NCBI RefSeq assembly: GCF_026151205.1 | Contig: NW_026971775.1 | Location: forward strand, 1-60,311 | Length of the DNA: 60,311 nt | Direction: 5' to 3' | From: Bolinopsis microptera | Taxonomy: Eukaryota; Ctenophora; Tentaculata; Lobata; Bolinopsidae | Shown: one piece after another, positions 31,640 to 41,939 of the stretch | How the letters are laid out: every line of letters begins with the position of its first letter | Position numbering within the stretch: the first letter of the stretch is position 1 | The notes under the pieces: generated by a model | The model's input: only the letters and a program-made list of their open reading frames with translations | Told to the model about the DNA's origin: nothing | Database searches by the model: none | Made by a program: the position numbers and the translations under genes

Positions 31640-33040
31640 ATACATTAGGATCCACCAGCGGGCTATATTTTGTCATCTGAGCACTCGCAGCCCGATGTTA
31701 CAAGACACAGTGCGCGTCCAGCCCGCTTAAAATACAGCACGCGAGCAGACGACACTTAACGTGACAAGTAACAATACAGCCAATATAGCCCGCATGAAAT
31801 TTGTCCAGTATATATTTTTGTGTCCGGTAGGGCTGATGATACATCTCGTGAGCAGATGACATGAAATCTGAACACTGAACAGTGTTATTGATCCACACTT
31901 ACACACTACACAGTACACTTTAATAGTTCCCACGGCAATATGTGGATGTAAAGAATGTATCATCTCTGAACTCTGAGCTCACCTTATATCACGCAGGTTG
32001 CCATGATTGGCTCATAATTAACACGTGACACACTGTTACTATGGTTACCAAATTCGTGGAGACGTTAAGTCTAAGCCGGTGATATTTTACAGTATCGATA
32101 ATTGTTTTGTGTTTACCATTTTCAGTTCACTATTTCAGTTGATAAACCTTGAAATTTAGGCCGAAATTTTACATGTTATTCTATTGTGTTCCCGAAAGAT
32201 ATTTTGCCCTGTTTTTGTTTTGAAACTGCCATTTAAATTGATGTTATAAATTTGATTTTTAACTTTCATATTCAATGTCCATGATCAGACTGTGATCTCG
32301 AGCTCTCTGGGTTACTACTTTTGATTGTACAGTCACTCAGTAGCTGCTACATAAACTCTAGTAACTCGTTACCCGGGTAAGCCTGGTTACCCTGTTAACT
32401 GATAATGACAACTCACGTGGTAGTAGCAGCTGCTCTGTTGCGCGTGCAATATTTCATATGTCCCCGAGGGCGCTAGCCCGAGGAGGACATATTTTCGTAT
32501 AGCACGGAGGGCCCATCGGGCCCGAGTGCTATACGATTTTTCCGCCCGCGGGTCGAGGTGATGTGGATTATATCCACCAGCGGGCGTATTACAGTTAATA
32601 TATAATTTTATAAATAAACAATGGAGCTTGTATAAAAGCTAGAAAGGCAACTCTAGAAAAGGTCGCCACTAATTGTTGTAACCATGGTAACACGTCACGC
32701 ACGTGTTCAATGTAAGCCAATCATAAAGGGCTGTGTGGTATATTATATAGGGGCTGGAGATAAGAGATCCATACTGGCACTGCATTCCTGGGCCGTGAGA
32801 ATAATGAATGTAATGTCAGTGACGATGAATATCAATAATAGAGGGATTATTATAGTGCTGATGTGTATTATGTACCTAGTGTGTTATAATAACTTTGATA
32901 TAAATCAAAGTATCATGTCATCTGCCCACGAGCTGAGTGAGCAGCCCTACCGGACACAAAAATAAAATATATATATCTCCGTGCTATGAAAATATTTTAG
33001 AGAACTCCGGGCTATATTGCTACTGGTCAAATTAAATGTC
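31640..33040. repeat. Diverged long inverted repeat with promoter-like arms
   Basis: Arms at about 31760-32060 and 32670-33030 are homologous in opposite orientation. Reading outward, each has taaccat-ggtaacac, tcacg, AGCCAATCAT (CCAAT box), a TATATA-like or gatataagg box, and then TCATGTCATCTGC...CGAG, CAGCCCTACCGGACACAAAAATA and gggctatatt. So two promoter-like units point away from each other around a hairpin-rich centre. No convincing coding sequence follows either. It may be a transposon carrying divergent promoters, or two copies of one element inserted head to head. Confidence 0.65.
32453..32592. other. Three consecutive GC-rich hairpins
   Basis: Stem 1: atatgtccccgaggg...ccgaggaggacatat (32455-32491). 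Stem 2: cgtatagcac...gtgctatacg with inner gggccc pairs (about 32496-32536). Stem 3: cgcccgc...gtgga...tccac...gcgggcg (about 32542-32587). They sit at the centre of the inverted repeat. Strong local structure like this could form in RNA or as cruciforms in DNA. Confidence 0.75.
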
Positions 33041-33154
33041 ACTTGTACTTAGCGGAAAAAAAGTTATGTGTCTTCGAAGTCTGTGGCCACGCCCTTTTAT
33101 AAGAGCGTGGGAAAATCTTACAATTTCCTGAAATAAATTCATATTTTGATAATA

Positions 33155-33570
33155 AAAGCATATAGGATATCCAAACCAATGTTTTTTGGCTCGGAAACCG
33201 ATTGGCGATGTCTATTTGACTCTTAGACCACTCCCTGATAAGATAACCACGCCCATATTCATAATTGAGCTTCAAAATTTCAGAAAATTTAAGTGATTTT
33301 CTTGGACAAGTTGGGTGTCGAAACCAATGTTTTTTGGCTCGAGAAATCGATTGGTGATGTCTATTTGAATCTCAGACCACTCCCTGATAAGATGGCCACG
33401 CCCATATTCATAATTAATCTTCAAAATTTACAAAACTTTAAGTGATTTTCTTGGACAAGTTGGGTGTCAAAACCAATGTTTGTTGGCTCGGGAATTCGAT
33501 TGGTGATGTCTATTTGACTCTCAGACCACTCCCTGATAAGATGACCACGCCCATATTCTCAATTAATCTT
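33155..33570. repeat. Tandem repeat, about 148-bp unit, three copies
   Basis: Landmark aaccaatg starts at 33174, 33322 and 33471. Each unit contains gttttttggctcg (once gtttgttggctcg), gattggtgatgtctatttga (with minor changes), accactccctgataagat and ccacgcccatattc. Copies differ by about 5-10%. No coding potential. Confidence 0.88.
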
Positions 33571-34001
33571 CATTTGTTTTCGCAATTAATGCAAAGGCAA
33601 AAGTCTGAACATTTTTACCCCTCCGCTTTAACACAAGGACAATGTTTAGTTTTGCATCCAGTTTTACATCGGCAAGTGTTGCAAAGTTCATCAGGAATGA
33701 GGTTAAGTTACTTGTTGGCATAAAGATCGCCCCTTCCCCATCATTGCACATTCACTCCATTTTACATCTCATCCAACACATTTGACGTTTCAGTATACTT
33801 TATTTATTTTCAATCGTACTTTATAACTCATTAACTAGCCTTAAATCTACTGGTGATTCCTGCTAAGCTTAACGTGATCACTGATAAATTTATGTTTCTC
33901 ATCTCACTGCCGCCTAGCTTGTTTCAGGTTTACTGGTCTGGTTCGATGGGTCTGACCCTGGCCCCCTCCGCTCACCCCTGTACTCCGCATCCATTATCAC
34001 C
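33571..34001. other. Flank and 5' UTR of LINE D
   Basis: No gene is seen in 33571-33850. From about 33900 the sequence becomes GC-richer (gtctgaccctggccccctccgctcacccc) and leads to the ATG of LINE D ORF1 at 34002, so this is probably the element's 5' UTR. The exact 5' end and target duplication were not found. Confidence 0.5.
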
Positions 34002-35003
34002 ATGAAAGGGAACGACAAGAAACTCGACAGGAGATCGGACCTCTTTAATGCCACGTCTCGAGGGTGCAAGTCAGCTGGATCCACCCCTATTTCAAACCCT
34101 GTTTTAAGCCGAAAAGTCACTAGCAGAATGCATAGTAGGAACACAGTTCTAGATGCAGATCTAACATCTGACAGAGACTTTGTAGATGTAGAGAGCAACG
34201 AACCAGCATCGATCCCAGGCACGATACTCTCTAAGTGTCCCTGCTTTGTAGAGTCAAAGAACCCCGCAATCTTATGTGTTAATTGTAAGCAGACCTTCCA
34301 TGCCACCTGTGTTAACCTGGCTGGCTTAACAGTAGCTTCTCTAAGGAAGCTCAGCACTTCCTGGAAGTGCCCGGACTGCTTTATCTTTCCTTACACAAGA
34401 AGATTGAAGGAGGAGGATAAATCCAAAGCCTTAACAGAATTCTTTAGCAACATTGCTAAGATATCCAAATGTAATGAGGACCTCAAAGATAGTACAACAA
34501 CCATAGAGTTCTTCAACGAGCATATCAAACACCTCATACTCAAGGAGGACAGTTACAAAGATCACTCCAAAAAAACAGAACGATTAGTAACTGGAATTGA
34601 AGACATCACTGAAGACATAGCTGTTATCAAGGATGTACTTACGAAAGTAAAGGAGAGTGGCTCAGCTCTTGAGACAACCAGTTATTCTCTCAAACAGGAG
34701 ATTGATGACCTGAAGGACTCTCTCAAAAGTATTCCTATTACAGAGCAACTCCCGACCAACAGCAGTACTTTCGATCATGTTGATAACCTGATGACTCAGA
34801 TCAAAGTGCAATTGGAAAAGATCAATGATCATGTTTGTCCCTCAACGTCCACACAGAAATTTGATGAAGGTGAACTACCCAACAACGACTCTATCGTTAT
34901 GACCCCTAACACTACTTCCCCTCACTTTGCTCCATCTCAAATTTCTATAGACCCTGCATGTGACCCTTATATAACTTATCAGGAAGATATAGTGCCTGTT
35001 TAG
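34002..35003 (+). CDS. LINE D ORF1, N-terminal part: PHD finger and coiled coil
   Basis: 333 codons from ATG 34002. After a basic Ser/Thr-rich leader there is a PHD-type finger at about residues 77-126: CPCF...ILCVNCKQTFHATC...WKCPDCF (C-x-C, C-x2-C, H-x2-C, C-x2-C). PHD fingers bind histone tails, which could guide insertion. It is followed by long Lys/Glu/Leu heptad-like helices (for example IEDITEDIAVIKDVLTKV) that suggest a coiled coil for multimerisation. The TAG at 35001 ends this frame, but the same frame continues directly into the AlkB-like domain, so the stop is probably a mutation. Confidence 0.83.
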   Translation: MKGNDKKLDRRSDLFNATSRGCKSAGSTPISNPVLSRKVTSRMHSRNTVLDADLTSDRDFVDVESNEPASIPGTILSKCPCFVESKNPAILCVNCKQTFHATCVNLAGLTVASLRKLSTSWKCPDCFIFPYTRRLKEEDKSKALTEFFSNIAKISKCNEDLKDSTTTIEFFNEHIKHLILKEDSYKDHSKKTERLVTGIEDITEDIAVIKDVLTKVKESGSALETTSYSLKQEIDDLKDSLKSIPITEQLPTNSSTFDHVDNLMTQIKVQLEKINDHVCPSTSTQKFDEGELPNNDSIVMTPNTTSPHFAPSQISIDPACDPYITYQEDIVPV

Positions 35004-35344
35004 CTTCACAGCAAACTTATAAAGCTGCTGGAGGACAGTAGTGCAGCTTTTTCTTCGGTTGGTAGCAGCAGGGATGTCATCTACTTTGGTGAACATGGAT
35101 ACTGGTATACAGGAGCATATCATCAGGCAAAGGAAACTCCGGTAGAGATACAAGATCTTTTGGACTGTGTGCGCCCCTCTCTCCCCAATAGGAAGAGCTG
35201 GCTGAACTCTTGCCTTGTAACAAGATATACAGGCAACAGTAGCCATATCCCTCAGCACTGTGACAATGAGGTACTTATTGACCCTGAATCAATAATAGTC
35301 ACTGTGTCTCTTGGTGAAGAACGCACAATAAAGTTTACTCATAA
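35004..35344 (+). pseudogene. LINE D ORF1: AlkB-like dioxygenase domain, first half
   Basis: In frame after the TAG: VIYFGEHGYWYTGAYHQA, VRPSLPNRKSWLNSCLVTRY, then SSHIPQHCDNEVLIDP and SIIVTVSLGEERTIKFTH. H-C-D (35256-35264) is the HxD iron motif, followed by the N-E and S-L-G-x-x-R strand typical of AlkB-family proteins. The half-domain stops at the 7-bp target duplication of the nested RTE-like LINE; joining 35344 to 37443 resumes it in frame. AlkB enzymes oxidatively remove alkyl groups from DNA or RNA bases using 2-oxoglutarate and Fe(II). Confidence 0.8.
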
Positions 35345-37435
35345 CTTACTTGACTTACTGACTTAAGGCGGCTTCAGCGTCCGAGTATTGATGCGCTGTC
35401 TCCATAAAACTCTATCCGCCATAAGTCCGCCCATTTCTCCAGTGTCGTTGAGACCCGTGTCAGCTCGTAGGCTATCAACATAGGTCATGGCTGGTCTCCC
35501 CCTACTCCGCACCCCATGAGTTGGTTCCCAGAGTAGCAAGCGGTTTGCGACTAGTTCTGGGTGCCGGTGGATATGGCCTGCTAGTCGCATCCTGCGCTCT
35601 TGGATCTTCATGGTTGCTCTCGGTAGGTTGCCATAGACTTCTTTGTTGGTTTTTCGCTGCTTCCAATCCACATTAAGTGCCATCCTTAGCATTCTAGTGT
35701 AGCAGCCATCAATGCGTTTCTTCAATTGCTCTGTCAACGTCCAGGTTTCAGAACCATAAAGAAGTATTGACTCCACAGTAGCAACAAATAGACGGATCTT
35801 TAGTCCTCTTCTAAGGTCAGACTTCCACATCTTCTTTAGCTTGTGGCAGGCTGCCCAAGCCTTAGCTTTTCTGACCCGCAGGTCCCTCTCTGTTGTTGCT
35901 ATCCAAGCTCCAAGGTAAACAAAGTCTGTCACCTTTTCCAGCTGGTTTCCAGAACAGCTATTAAGACTACTCGCCTCCTCTGTCATGTTCAGAGTCATGA
36001 ACTTAGTTTTAGAGCCGTTCATGGCTAGCCCAACACTCAGTGCTGCTTTCTCAAGCCTGTCCAGGAGTAGTTTTGCCCCTTCAATGGTATCAGTGATAAG
36101 GGCAACATCATCTGCAAACTCGACGTCTGCGATCTTCTCGGCACCAATCCTTCTACTCCGTGCAGGCCTGAGGGTAAACCCAGAGTCCGAGTCATCATCG
36201 TCTATAGTCACTGTCATGATATAGTCAATCACGATAATGAACAAGTACGGGGCAAGAGTGTCTCCTTGCAGTACTCCAGCCAGGATATCAAAAATTTCTG
36301 TTATACCATCGGCTGTAACTACTTTAGCCTTTGTGCTCGTATAGATACCCTCAATGAGCCGCACTATGGCTTCTGGTATGCCATATGCTTTTAATATCTT
36401 CATGAGCAAACCTCTATGCACACTATCGAACGCCTTTTTGAAATCAATGAAAACCATGGTGGCCTTAAGATTTTTGGCTCTAGCACCCTCCATAATTCTT
36501 CGTAGAGCAAGGATGTGCGATGTTGTAGAGCGCCCAGGTCTAAAGCCATTCTGGTTGTCCCTTAAAACTTCCTCAAGACTTGGCTTCATCCTGTTCAGCA
36601 ACATTTTGTTCAGAGTTTTACTGACTATCGATGTCAGAGATATTCCTCTGTAGTTGTCGGTCTTAGTGAGGTCCCCTTTCTTTGGCACAGGAACAATATT
36701 ACTGAGCTTCCATTGATCGGGCATGAGACCATCACATAACGCATCGTTGCAGAACTTCAGGATGACGTCATCGATGTCCACCCTCTTCATCACTTCAGGT
36801 GAGATACCATCATCACCATAAGCTTTGCCTTCTACTATCTGCTTTTTGGCAAGACGTAGTTCCTCAATGGTGAACGGGCCATCCTCTATATTCAGTGGAG
36901 GGTGTATATTCCTGATCGGAATACTATTGTCAGGGACTGTGGGTGGCTGTCCAAGTAACCCAGAGAAGTGCTTCCTCCAGTTCTCAAGACGTTCTGTTGA
37001 GCTGCCCCCTTCCACGAGTCCACAGCTGGGATTTGTCCTCCCTGAAATATCGTTGACAAGCTTCCAGGATTCCTTGTTCTTACAACGATCAGCAGTATCC
37101 TCAACTTTCCTGATCTTTCCTTTCAGGATCTCCTCCTCTACCTCTTTGTAGCAGGCCTTTAACAAATCCTTTTTAGTGGCGACTTCCTCTCTCTTCTCCT
37201 CACAAGGCTCCTGATGGTATTGGTCCTTGGCCAAGAACAGTCCCCTCCTTGCACTGTCCACTCTTGGGTCACTTGAGGGGTCAATCTGCTTTTGTCGAGT
37301 CTTCTTTGGCAGAAGGCTCTTGTTTGCCGCCTCAATAGCAACCATAAGCTTCCCGTAGCTTTCAGTGGCCCCATCATCCTCCTCTACCAGGCCAGAGAAT
37401 CTATTCCGAACTTCAATTGCATACTTTTTTTGAAG
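35345..37435 (-). mobile_element. RTE-like LINE inserted in LINE D ORF1
   Basis: Minus-strand element between duplicated CTCATAA (35338-35344 and 37436-37442). It begins mid-ORF (KKYAIEVRNRF at the 5' truncation) and ends with a tetranucleotide-like tail (gtcagtaagtcaagtaag on the minus strand), as RTE-clade LINEs do. Excision with one CTCATAA restores the host frame exactly. Confidence 0.9.
35363..37432 (-). CDS. RTE-like LINE: reverse transcriptase (5'-truncated, otherwise open)
   Basis: About 690 codons open from the truncation point to the stop at 35363. Motifs: QWKLSNIVPVPKKGD, NYRGISLTSIVSKTLNKML, QNGFRPGRSTTSHI, ATMVFIDFKKAFDSVHRG (block A), LAGVLQGDTLAPYLFI, DVEFADDVALI (FADD catalytic motif), VYLGAWIATTERDLRVR, ILLYGSETWTL, and a C-terminal GHIHRHP...RGRPAMTYVDSL. 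The GNYRGISL and FADD forms are typical of the RTE clade. No stop or frameshift is visible, so insertion into LINE D is young. Confidence 0.88.
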   Translation of the reverse strand, partial: QKKYAIEVRNRFSGLVEEDDGATESYGKLMVAIEAANKSLLPKKTRQKQIDPSSDPRVDSARRGLFLAKDQYHQEPCEEKREEVATKKDLLKACYKEVEEEILKGKIRKVEDTADRCKNKESWKLVNDISGRTNPSCGLVEGGSSTERLENWRKHFSGLLGQPPTVPDNSIPIRNIHPPLNIEDGPFTIEELRLAKKQIVEGKAYGDDGISPEVMKRVDIDDVILKFCNDALCDGLMPDQWKLSNIVPVPKKGDLTKTDNYRGISLTSIVSKTLNKMLLNRMKPSLEEVLRDNQNGFRPGRSTTSHILALRRIMEGARAKNLKATMVFIDFKKAFDSVHRGLLMKILKAYGIPEAIVRLIEGIYTSTKAKVVTADGITEIFDILAGVLQGDTLAPYLFIIVIDYIMTVTIDDDDSDSGFTLRPARSRRIGAEKIADVEFADDVALITDTIEGAKLLLDRLEKAALSVGLAMNGSKTKFMTLNMTEEASSLNSCSGNQLEKVTDFVYLGAWIATTERDLRVRKAKAWAACHKLKKMWKSDLRRGLKIRLFVATVESILLYGSETWTLTEQLKKRIDGCYTRMLRMALNVDWKQRKTNKEVYGNLPRATMKIQERRMRLAGHIHRHPELVANRLLLWEPTHGVRSRGRPAMTYVDSLRADTGLNDTGEMGGLMADRVLWRQRINTRTLKPP

Positions 37436-37442
37436 CTCATAA

Positions 37443-38265
37443 GTCGACTGAAAAGTCCTTAAAGCTCAAAGATGGAAGTGTGTACGTGATGTCCAGGTTG
37501 TCCCAGGAAATCTGGAATCATGGTATTGAACCTCTCACTAATGAAGAAGATGAAGAAGAATCTGATGAGAAAAATTCTGTGAGGTACAGCTTTACCTTTA
37601 GGCATATTGCGCCTTACTACAAAAATAGCACAGTTTTAATTGGGGACTCAAACACTAAATACATTAAATTTGGTAAAGATGTTGGAACTCTCGGAAAATG
37701 GGTTCCTGGTAAGCGAATGTGGGCTGCTAAAATTGACGATATTCTTGCTCCGAAAGACATAGGCCCTTATCGGAACATTGTTATACACACGGGAATCAAT
37801 GATATTCGGGATGATTCCAACAGACCATCTACTAGAACACTTATTGCTAAGCTTAAGAAGAAATGTAGTGAAATTCAGCAATTTTATCCTAATAGTAAAG
37901 TTCATATTAGTCTACTCTTGCCCACTAAATCACAGTTTGTTAACTCACGTATAGGGGAGTTAAACAGTTTAATTGTCGACATGGTTTATAATAGGAAAAA
38001 CATGTTTATTATAGATAACTCTGTACTAGGTTCTGTTAACGGATGCATGCCTTCTAAGTATGGTCGATTCTCACGTGATGGCACACCATTGGTCAATGAT
38101 GTGGTACATCTCGGAAGAGAAGGCCTGAAAATATTTTGCATGAGTATAAAACGATGTATTGTACAACGTGGTGGAAGTCAGTCCACGGAAAGATTTAAAG
38201 GTGGAAATGGTGACTATAGGAGTGCCCTAAGTAGGGGTAGTAGGGGTGATATCTTACCGATATGA
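37443..38265 (+). CDS. LINE D ORF1: AlkB-like second half and SGNH-hydrolase domain
   Basis: The frame resumes with KSLKLKDGSVYVMSRLSQ and WNHGI (third iron ligand His at 37519-37521), then VRYSFTFRHI, whose two Args (37582-37584, 37600-37602) match the AlkB R-x5-R. About 20 residues later the SGNH domain starts: TVLIGDSNTKYI (block I Ser), VIHTGINDIRD (block III, G-x-N-D), a central LLLPTKS, and NDVVHLGREG (D-x-x-H). It ends with stop TGA at 38263-38265, overlapping the ORF2 start. Both domains keep their catalytic residues. Confidence 0.85.
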
Positions 38266-38932
38266 CCTCAATAAACTTTAATATTACAAGAGAGAGATGT
38301 CCAGGTTGTGATAGCAATGTACTAAGCCATCATAAAGTCATAATATGTGAGTGTTGCGATACAATATATCATGCCAAATGTTCTGAACAGAGCTTTAAAT
38401 TTGACCATGTTAAACAAATGTGGCACTGCAGTCAATGTTTCGCCTTCAAATCCCAAAGGTACAATCCTTTCAACTCAATTATTTATGACAAATATGATCC
38501 CAACACTGTAGAAAGAGACGAAGATATGGAGACTATTTCAAACATTCTAAAAGACTGTAGGTCTTATAACATGACAAATTTCAACCGGCTGTCAAAAAAC
38601 ATACTTAACCATAACAAGCCGTTTATATCTATTGTGTTTAACAACATTGTGTTTAACAACATAACAACATTGAGGAAAATAAAGATTTATACAAAATTGA
38701 TGGTTACAGCAGTGAGTACAACTCCAAAACTGATGGGAAAAAGAAAGGTAGTGGCCTTGGTGTATATATTGACAATAAGTACCAATACAGCCGAATCGAA
38801 AAGTTATGTAAATGCTCTGACAATCTTGAAACACTTTTTGTTGAGATCACTAACACAGAGGTTCCACAGATTGCTGGTGTTGTTTACAGGCCCCCTAGTG
38901 GTGATATTCTAGATGCACTTGCTGAGCTTGAC
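38262..38932 (+). pseudogene. LINE D ORF2: PHD finger and damaged endonuclease start
   Basis: ATG at 38262 overlaps the ORF1 stop. A PHD-type C4HC3 finger comes first: CPGC...IICECCDTIYHAKC...WHCSQC. Then NPFNSIIYDKYD and FNRLSKNIL as in LINE A. At about 38640 a 14-bp duplication (gtgtttaacaacatt) is followed by loss of the endonuclease N-terminus, including the Asn/Glu catalytic region. The proper frame resumes from about 38668 (LYKIDGYSSEY, GLGVYIDNKYQ, GVVYRPPSGD). The endonuclease is therefore inactive. Confidence 0.75.
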
Positions 38933-41619
38933 GTGTTGATGAAATTCCTACCGTCTAACAATGTAGCCTTGACAGGTGACTTCAATGTTGATCTTTTGGC
39001 CCAGGGACGAAACATAGCTGAATTTGAACAAACTATCTACAGTAACAATTTAATACCTTTGATATCGATCGCCACCCATGCCAAGCCGGGTTGCAACGAA
39101 AGCTTAATTGATAATATTTTAGTGAACTCTACTGAGCGTGTCATAGGATCTGGAATTCTTGAATCCAAGATTTCACATCATAACCCAATCTTCTGTTTCA
39201 TATCGTGTAATACTAAAGAGAGCCCAAATGATACCAAACTTAAACCTAAGTATGATTACTGTGAGTCTAATATAGAAATATTCCTTAATGATATTGGAAG
39301 GGATATCTACCGATCGAACTTTTCGTATGATGAGGAAGGTTTTGAAAAATTTGTCGAAACTGTCCATGAAAAAATCGAACTGAATTTCAAATTGGACTCT
39401 ACTGCTGGTTTTCAATCAAAACGCAATAGATTGATGAATCCATGGATCACTTCTGCGTTAATTAAATCTGTGTTTACTAAAGGCTTTCACTACAAGCGAT
39501 GGAAGGCTTCGTGTACCAAAATCAACTCATTAGGTGAGGAAACTTTATATCTTAAGTATAAGGAGTATCGTTCTATCCTAAACAAAGCTATAAAATCTGC
39601 GAAAAAAGCCCACTATGGAAAAAAATTTGAACTTGCTAAAGGAAATATTAAAAAAACCTGGGAATTGATTAACGAACTCAGGGGTAAATCTAAAAAAGAT
39701 ATAAAAGCATCATTCTTAATTGATGGTCGAATTGTAATTGAACGCCGTGAGATTGCTAACGGATTTAACATCTACTTCTCGTCTATTGCTCGTAATCTTA
39801 ATTCAAAAGTTCAATCTTCTGTACCATCTCGTACGGTAACTGATGGCAATTTCATTAAAACGAAGTTTAAACAATACCTCAAGGGCAGAGAAAGAATAGT
39901 GAACTCTTTTTTTCTCAGCCCCTGTGACGAGGAAGAGATAAGTAAAATTATTGGTAGCCTTGAAAATGGGAAGGCAAGTGATATCTCTGTTAAAGTCTTA
40001 AAAAAGAGTGTAAATTATCTGTCTGGTCATATCTCTAGATTCTTTCATTGGTTCTTGGACAATGGGGTCTTTCCAAACAAGCTTAAAACGGGCTCTATTA
40101 CACCAATTTATAAAAAAGGAGACTCACGATGCCTTGATAACTATCGACCTGTTTCTACATTACCGATATTTGGAAAAATACTTGAAAAAATAATCTATAA
40201 TAGGTTATATAATTACCTCAGTGCTATGAACGTGATTTATGATCGACAATTTGGTTTTAGAAAACAACACTCAACATCTCATGCCGTAAAATATTCTGTC
40301 AATAAAATACTTAATGAGATTGAACAGAAAAATCATGTAATTGGAATATTTATTGATCTAAGTAAAGCATTTGACACAATTGAGCACGATAAACTCCTGC
40401 ATAAACTTGAACACTATGGAGTAAGAGGTATTGCACTAAAAACTTTTGCTAGCTATCTAACAAACCGTAGCCAAGTAACTTCTTTTCAAACTGAAAAGTC
40501 GGACAAGTGTTCAGTTGAGTATGGTGTACCCCAGGGGTCAGTGTTAGGACCTCTACTATTTCTGATTTATATAAATGATATTGTGAGCTCCTCAAGCTTG
40601 GCTGAATTCGTCCTGTTTGCTGATGATACAAATATTTTTGTGATGGTAGTTCAGCACAGGAAGCTTTTGAAAAAGCTAATCATGTAATGAAACAAGTCAG
40701 TAACTATATGGAGTCTAACAAGTTACATATAAATGCAGGGAAAAGTTGTTATATGCATTTTCAGCCAGGTTTGTCAAGAGCAACACAGACCTGTGCCAGA
40801 ACACGGCCCTTTAACAGGAATCTAACGATTTTAATAGATGGCAAAAAGCTAGAAAAAGTTCAATGTACAAAGTTTCTTGGGGTGATAATAGACGAACAGC
40901 TAAGCTGGGAACCACATCTTAATCATTTATCTTTAAAGCTGAACTCCAGTATTGTATCGATTAAGAGAATTTGGAAATTCATTCCCAAATCTGAATATTT
41001 GAAACTATACAATGCTCTTTTTATGTCACATCTTAGCTATTGTATAAGTTGCTGGGGTGGGATCCCTAAGTATAAGCTGAATAAAATCTTTGCAATTCAA
41101 AAACGATGTACAAGACTGCTATTTGGTAACATTCCCAATTTTGATCATAAAGAATACTATTTAACCTGTGCACGTTCAAGAACTTATAACGAACATATGG
41201 CTAGCAAGAACTACTGTCTTGAACATACTAAACCTCTATTCACCGAGCAGAAAATTATGAACCTGGAGAATCTGCACATGTACCATACATTTATGGAACT
41301 ATTCAAAATTCTTAAATTTGATGTCCCCCAGTCGATTAAAGATCTTTTCAAGTTCTGTCCCAGAAATGAAAAACTTCGTCTGATTGTCCCATTACTGAGG
41401 TTAGATATCTCCCAACAGAACTTTTTGTACACCTCTACGAAAATTTGGAATGACCTCAGCCCCTATGTATTCGAAATATGTGATGCTAATTTAGATGGGA
41501 TAATAATCCCGGGTTCTTCCAAGAATTCAGACTTATCAGCTTCGTCAGGTGTTATTAAATCTAACCTTAAAAAGCACTTGCTATCCCTCCAAAATCGAGA
41601 TGACCCTAATACATGGTAA
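38933..41619 (+). pseudogene. LINE D ORF2: endonuclease C-terminal half, reverse transcriptase and C-terminus
   Basis: Open from 38933: ALTGDFNVDLL, THAKPGCNESLIDNI, SKISHHNPIF, then the linker WELINELRGKSKK and the reverse transcriptase: NGKASDISVKVLKK, TGSITPIYKKGD, NYRPVSTLPIFGKILEKI, QFGFRKQHSTS, GIFIDLSKAFDTIEHD, YGVPQGSVLGPLLFLIY, FVLFADDTNIF (FADD). A one-base loss near 40640 shifts the frame; the rest (ANHVMKQVSNYMESNKLHI to the stop at 41619) continues in the next frame. Close relative of LINE A ORF2. Confidence 0.87.
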
Positions 41620-41935
41620 CTAATCTATATTATATCTCAAACTCTACATCCGGTACGGCTATGCACACATGATATCTCTCTCTGCCATGAAACATGGCTA
41701 ACCTTTTAAACTGTGATTCAAAACCTAAAGCTAAACTAAAACTCAACTGGGCTCTCCTTTGTCACCAAACTAAACCAATAAGTAATTTTAGATTATTATA
41801 TTTTTCTATATTTGTATAATAAGTATATTGACGTAGTGGATGGTTGAGGGGGTTTCAAGCACAGGTCACTCTCAAATCCTAAAGATAAGCAGTGGCCTTC
41901 GGCACTCGAAACCTCTTCAAACCTCCCCTGATTTA
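41620..41935 (+). other. 3' UTR of LINE D
   Basis: Follows the ORF2 stop and contains ttaatgcacacatg-like AT-rich sequence, ending near ctgatttatttattattg. It directly abuts the minus-strand repeat-gene remnant that starts at about 41940, so LINE D probably inserted into that gene. Confidence 0.5.
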
Positions 41936-41939
41936 TTTA

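Larger units (their letters stand above)
33900..41935 (+). mobile_element. LINE D: CR1-group non-LTR retrotransposon with a PHD-AlkB-SGNH ORF1
   Basis: ORF1 is 34002-35344 plus 37443-38265 (722 codons including stop when the nested RTE-like LINE is set aside), with one internal TAG at 35001. ORF2 is 38262-41619 with a deletion in the endonuclease and a frameshift near 40640. A 3' UTR follows to about 41935. Domain order: PHD, coiled coil, AlkB-like dioxygenase, SGNH hydrolase; then PHD, endonuclease, reverse transcriptase. ORF2 is related to LINE A but distinct. ORF1 and ORF2 overlap by four bases (ATGA at 38262-38265). Confidence 0.9.
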
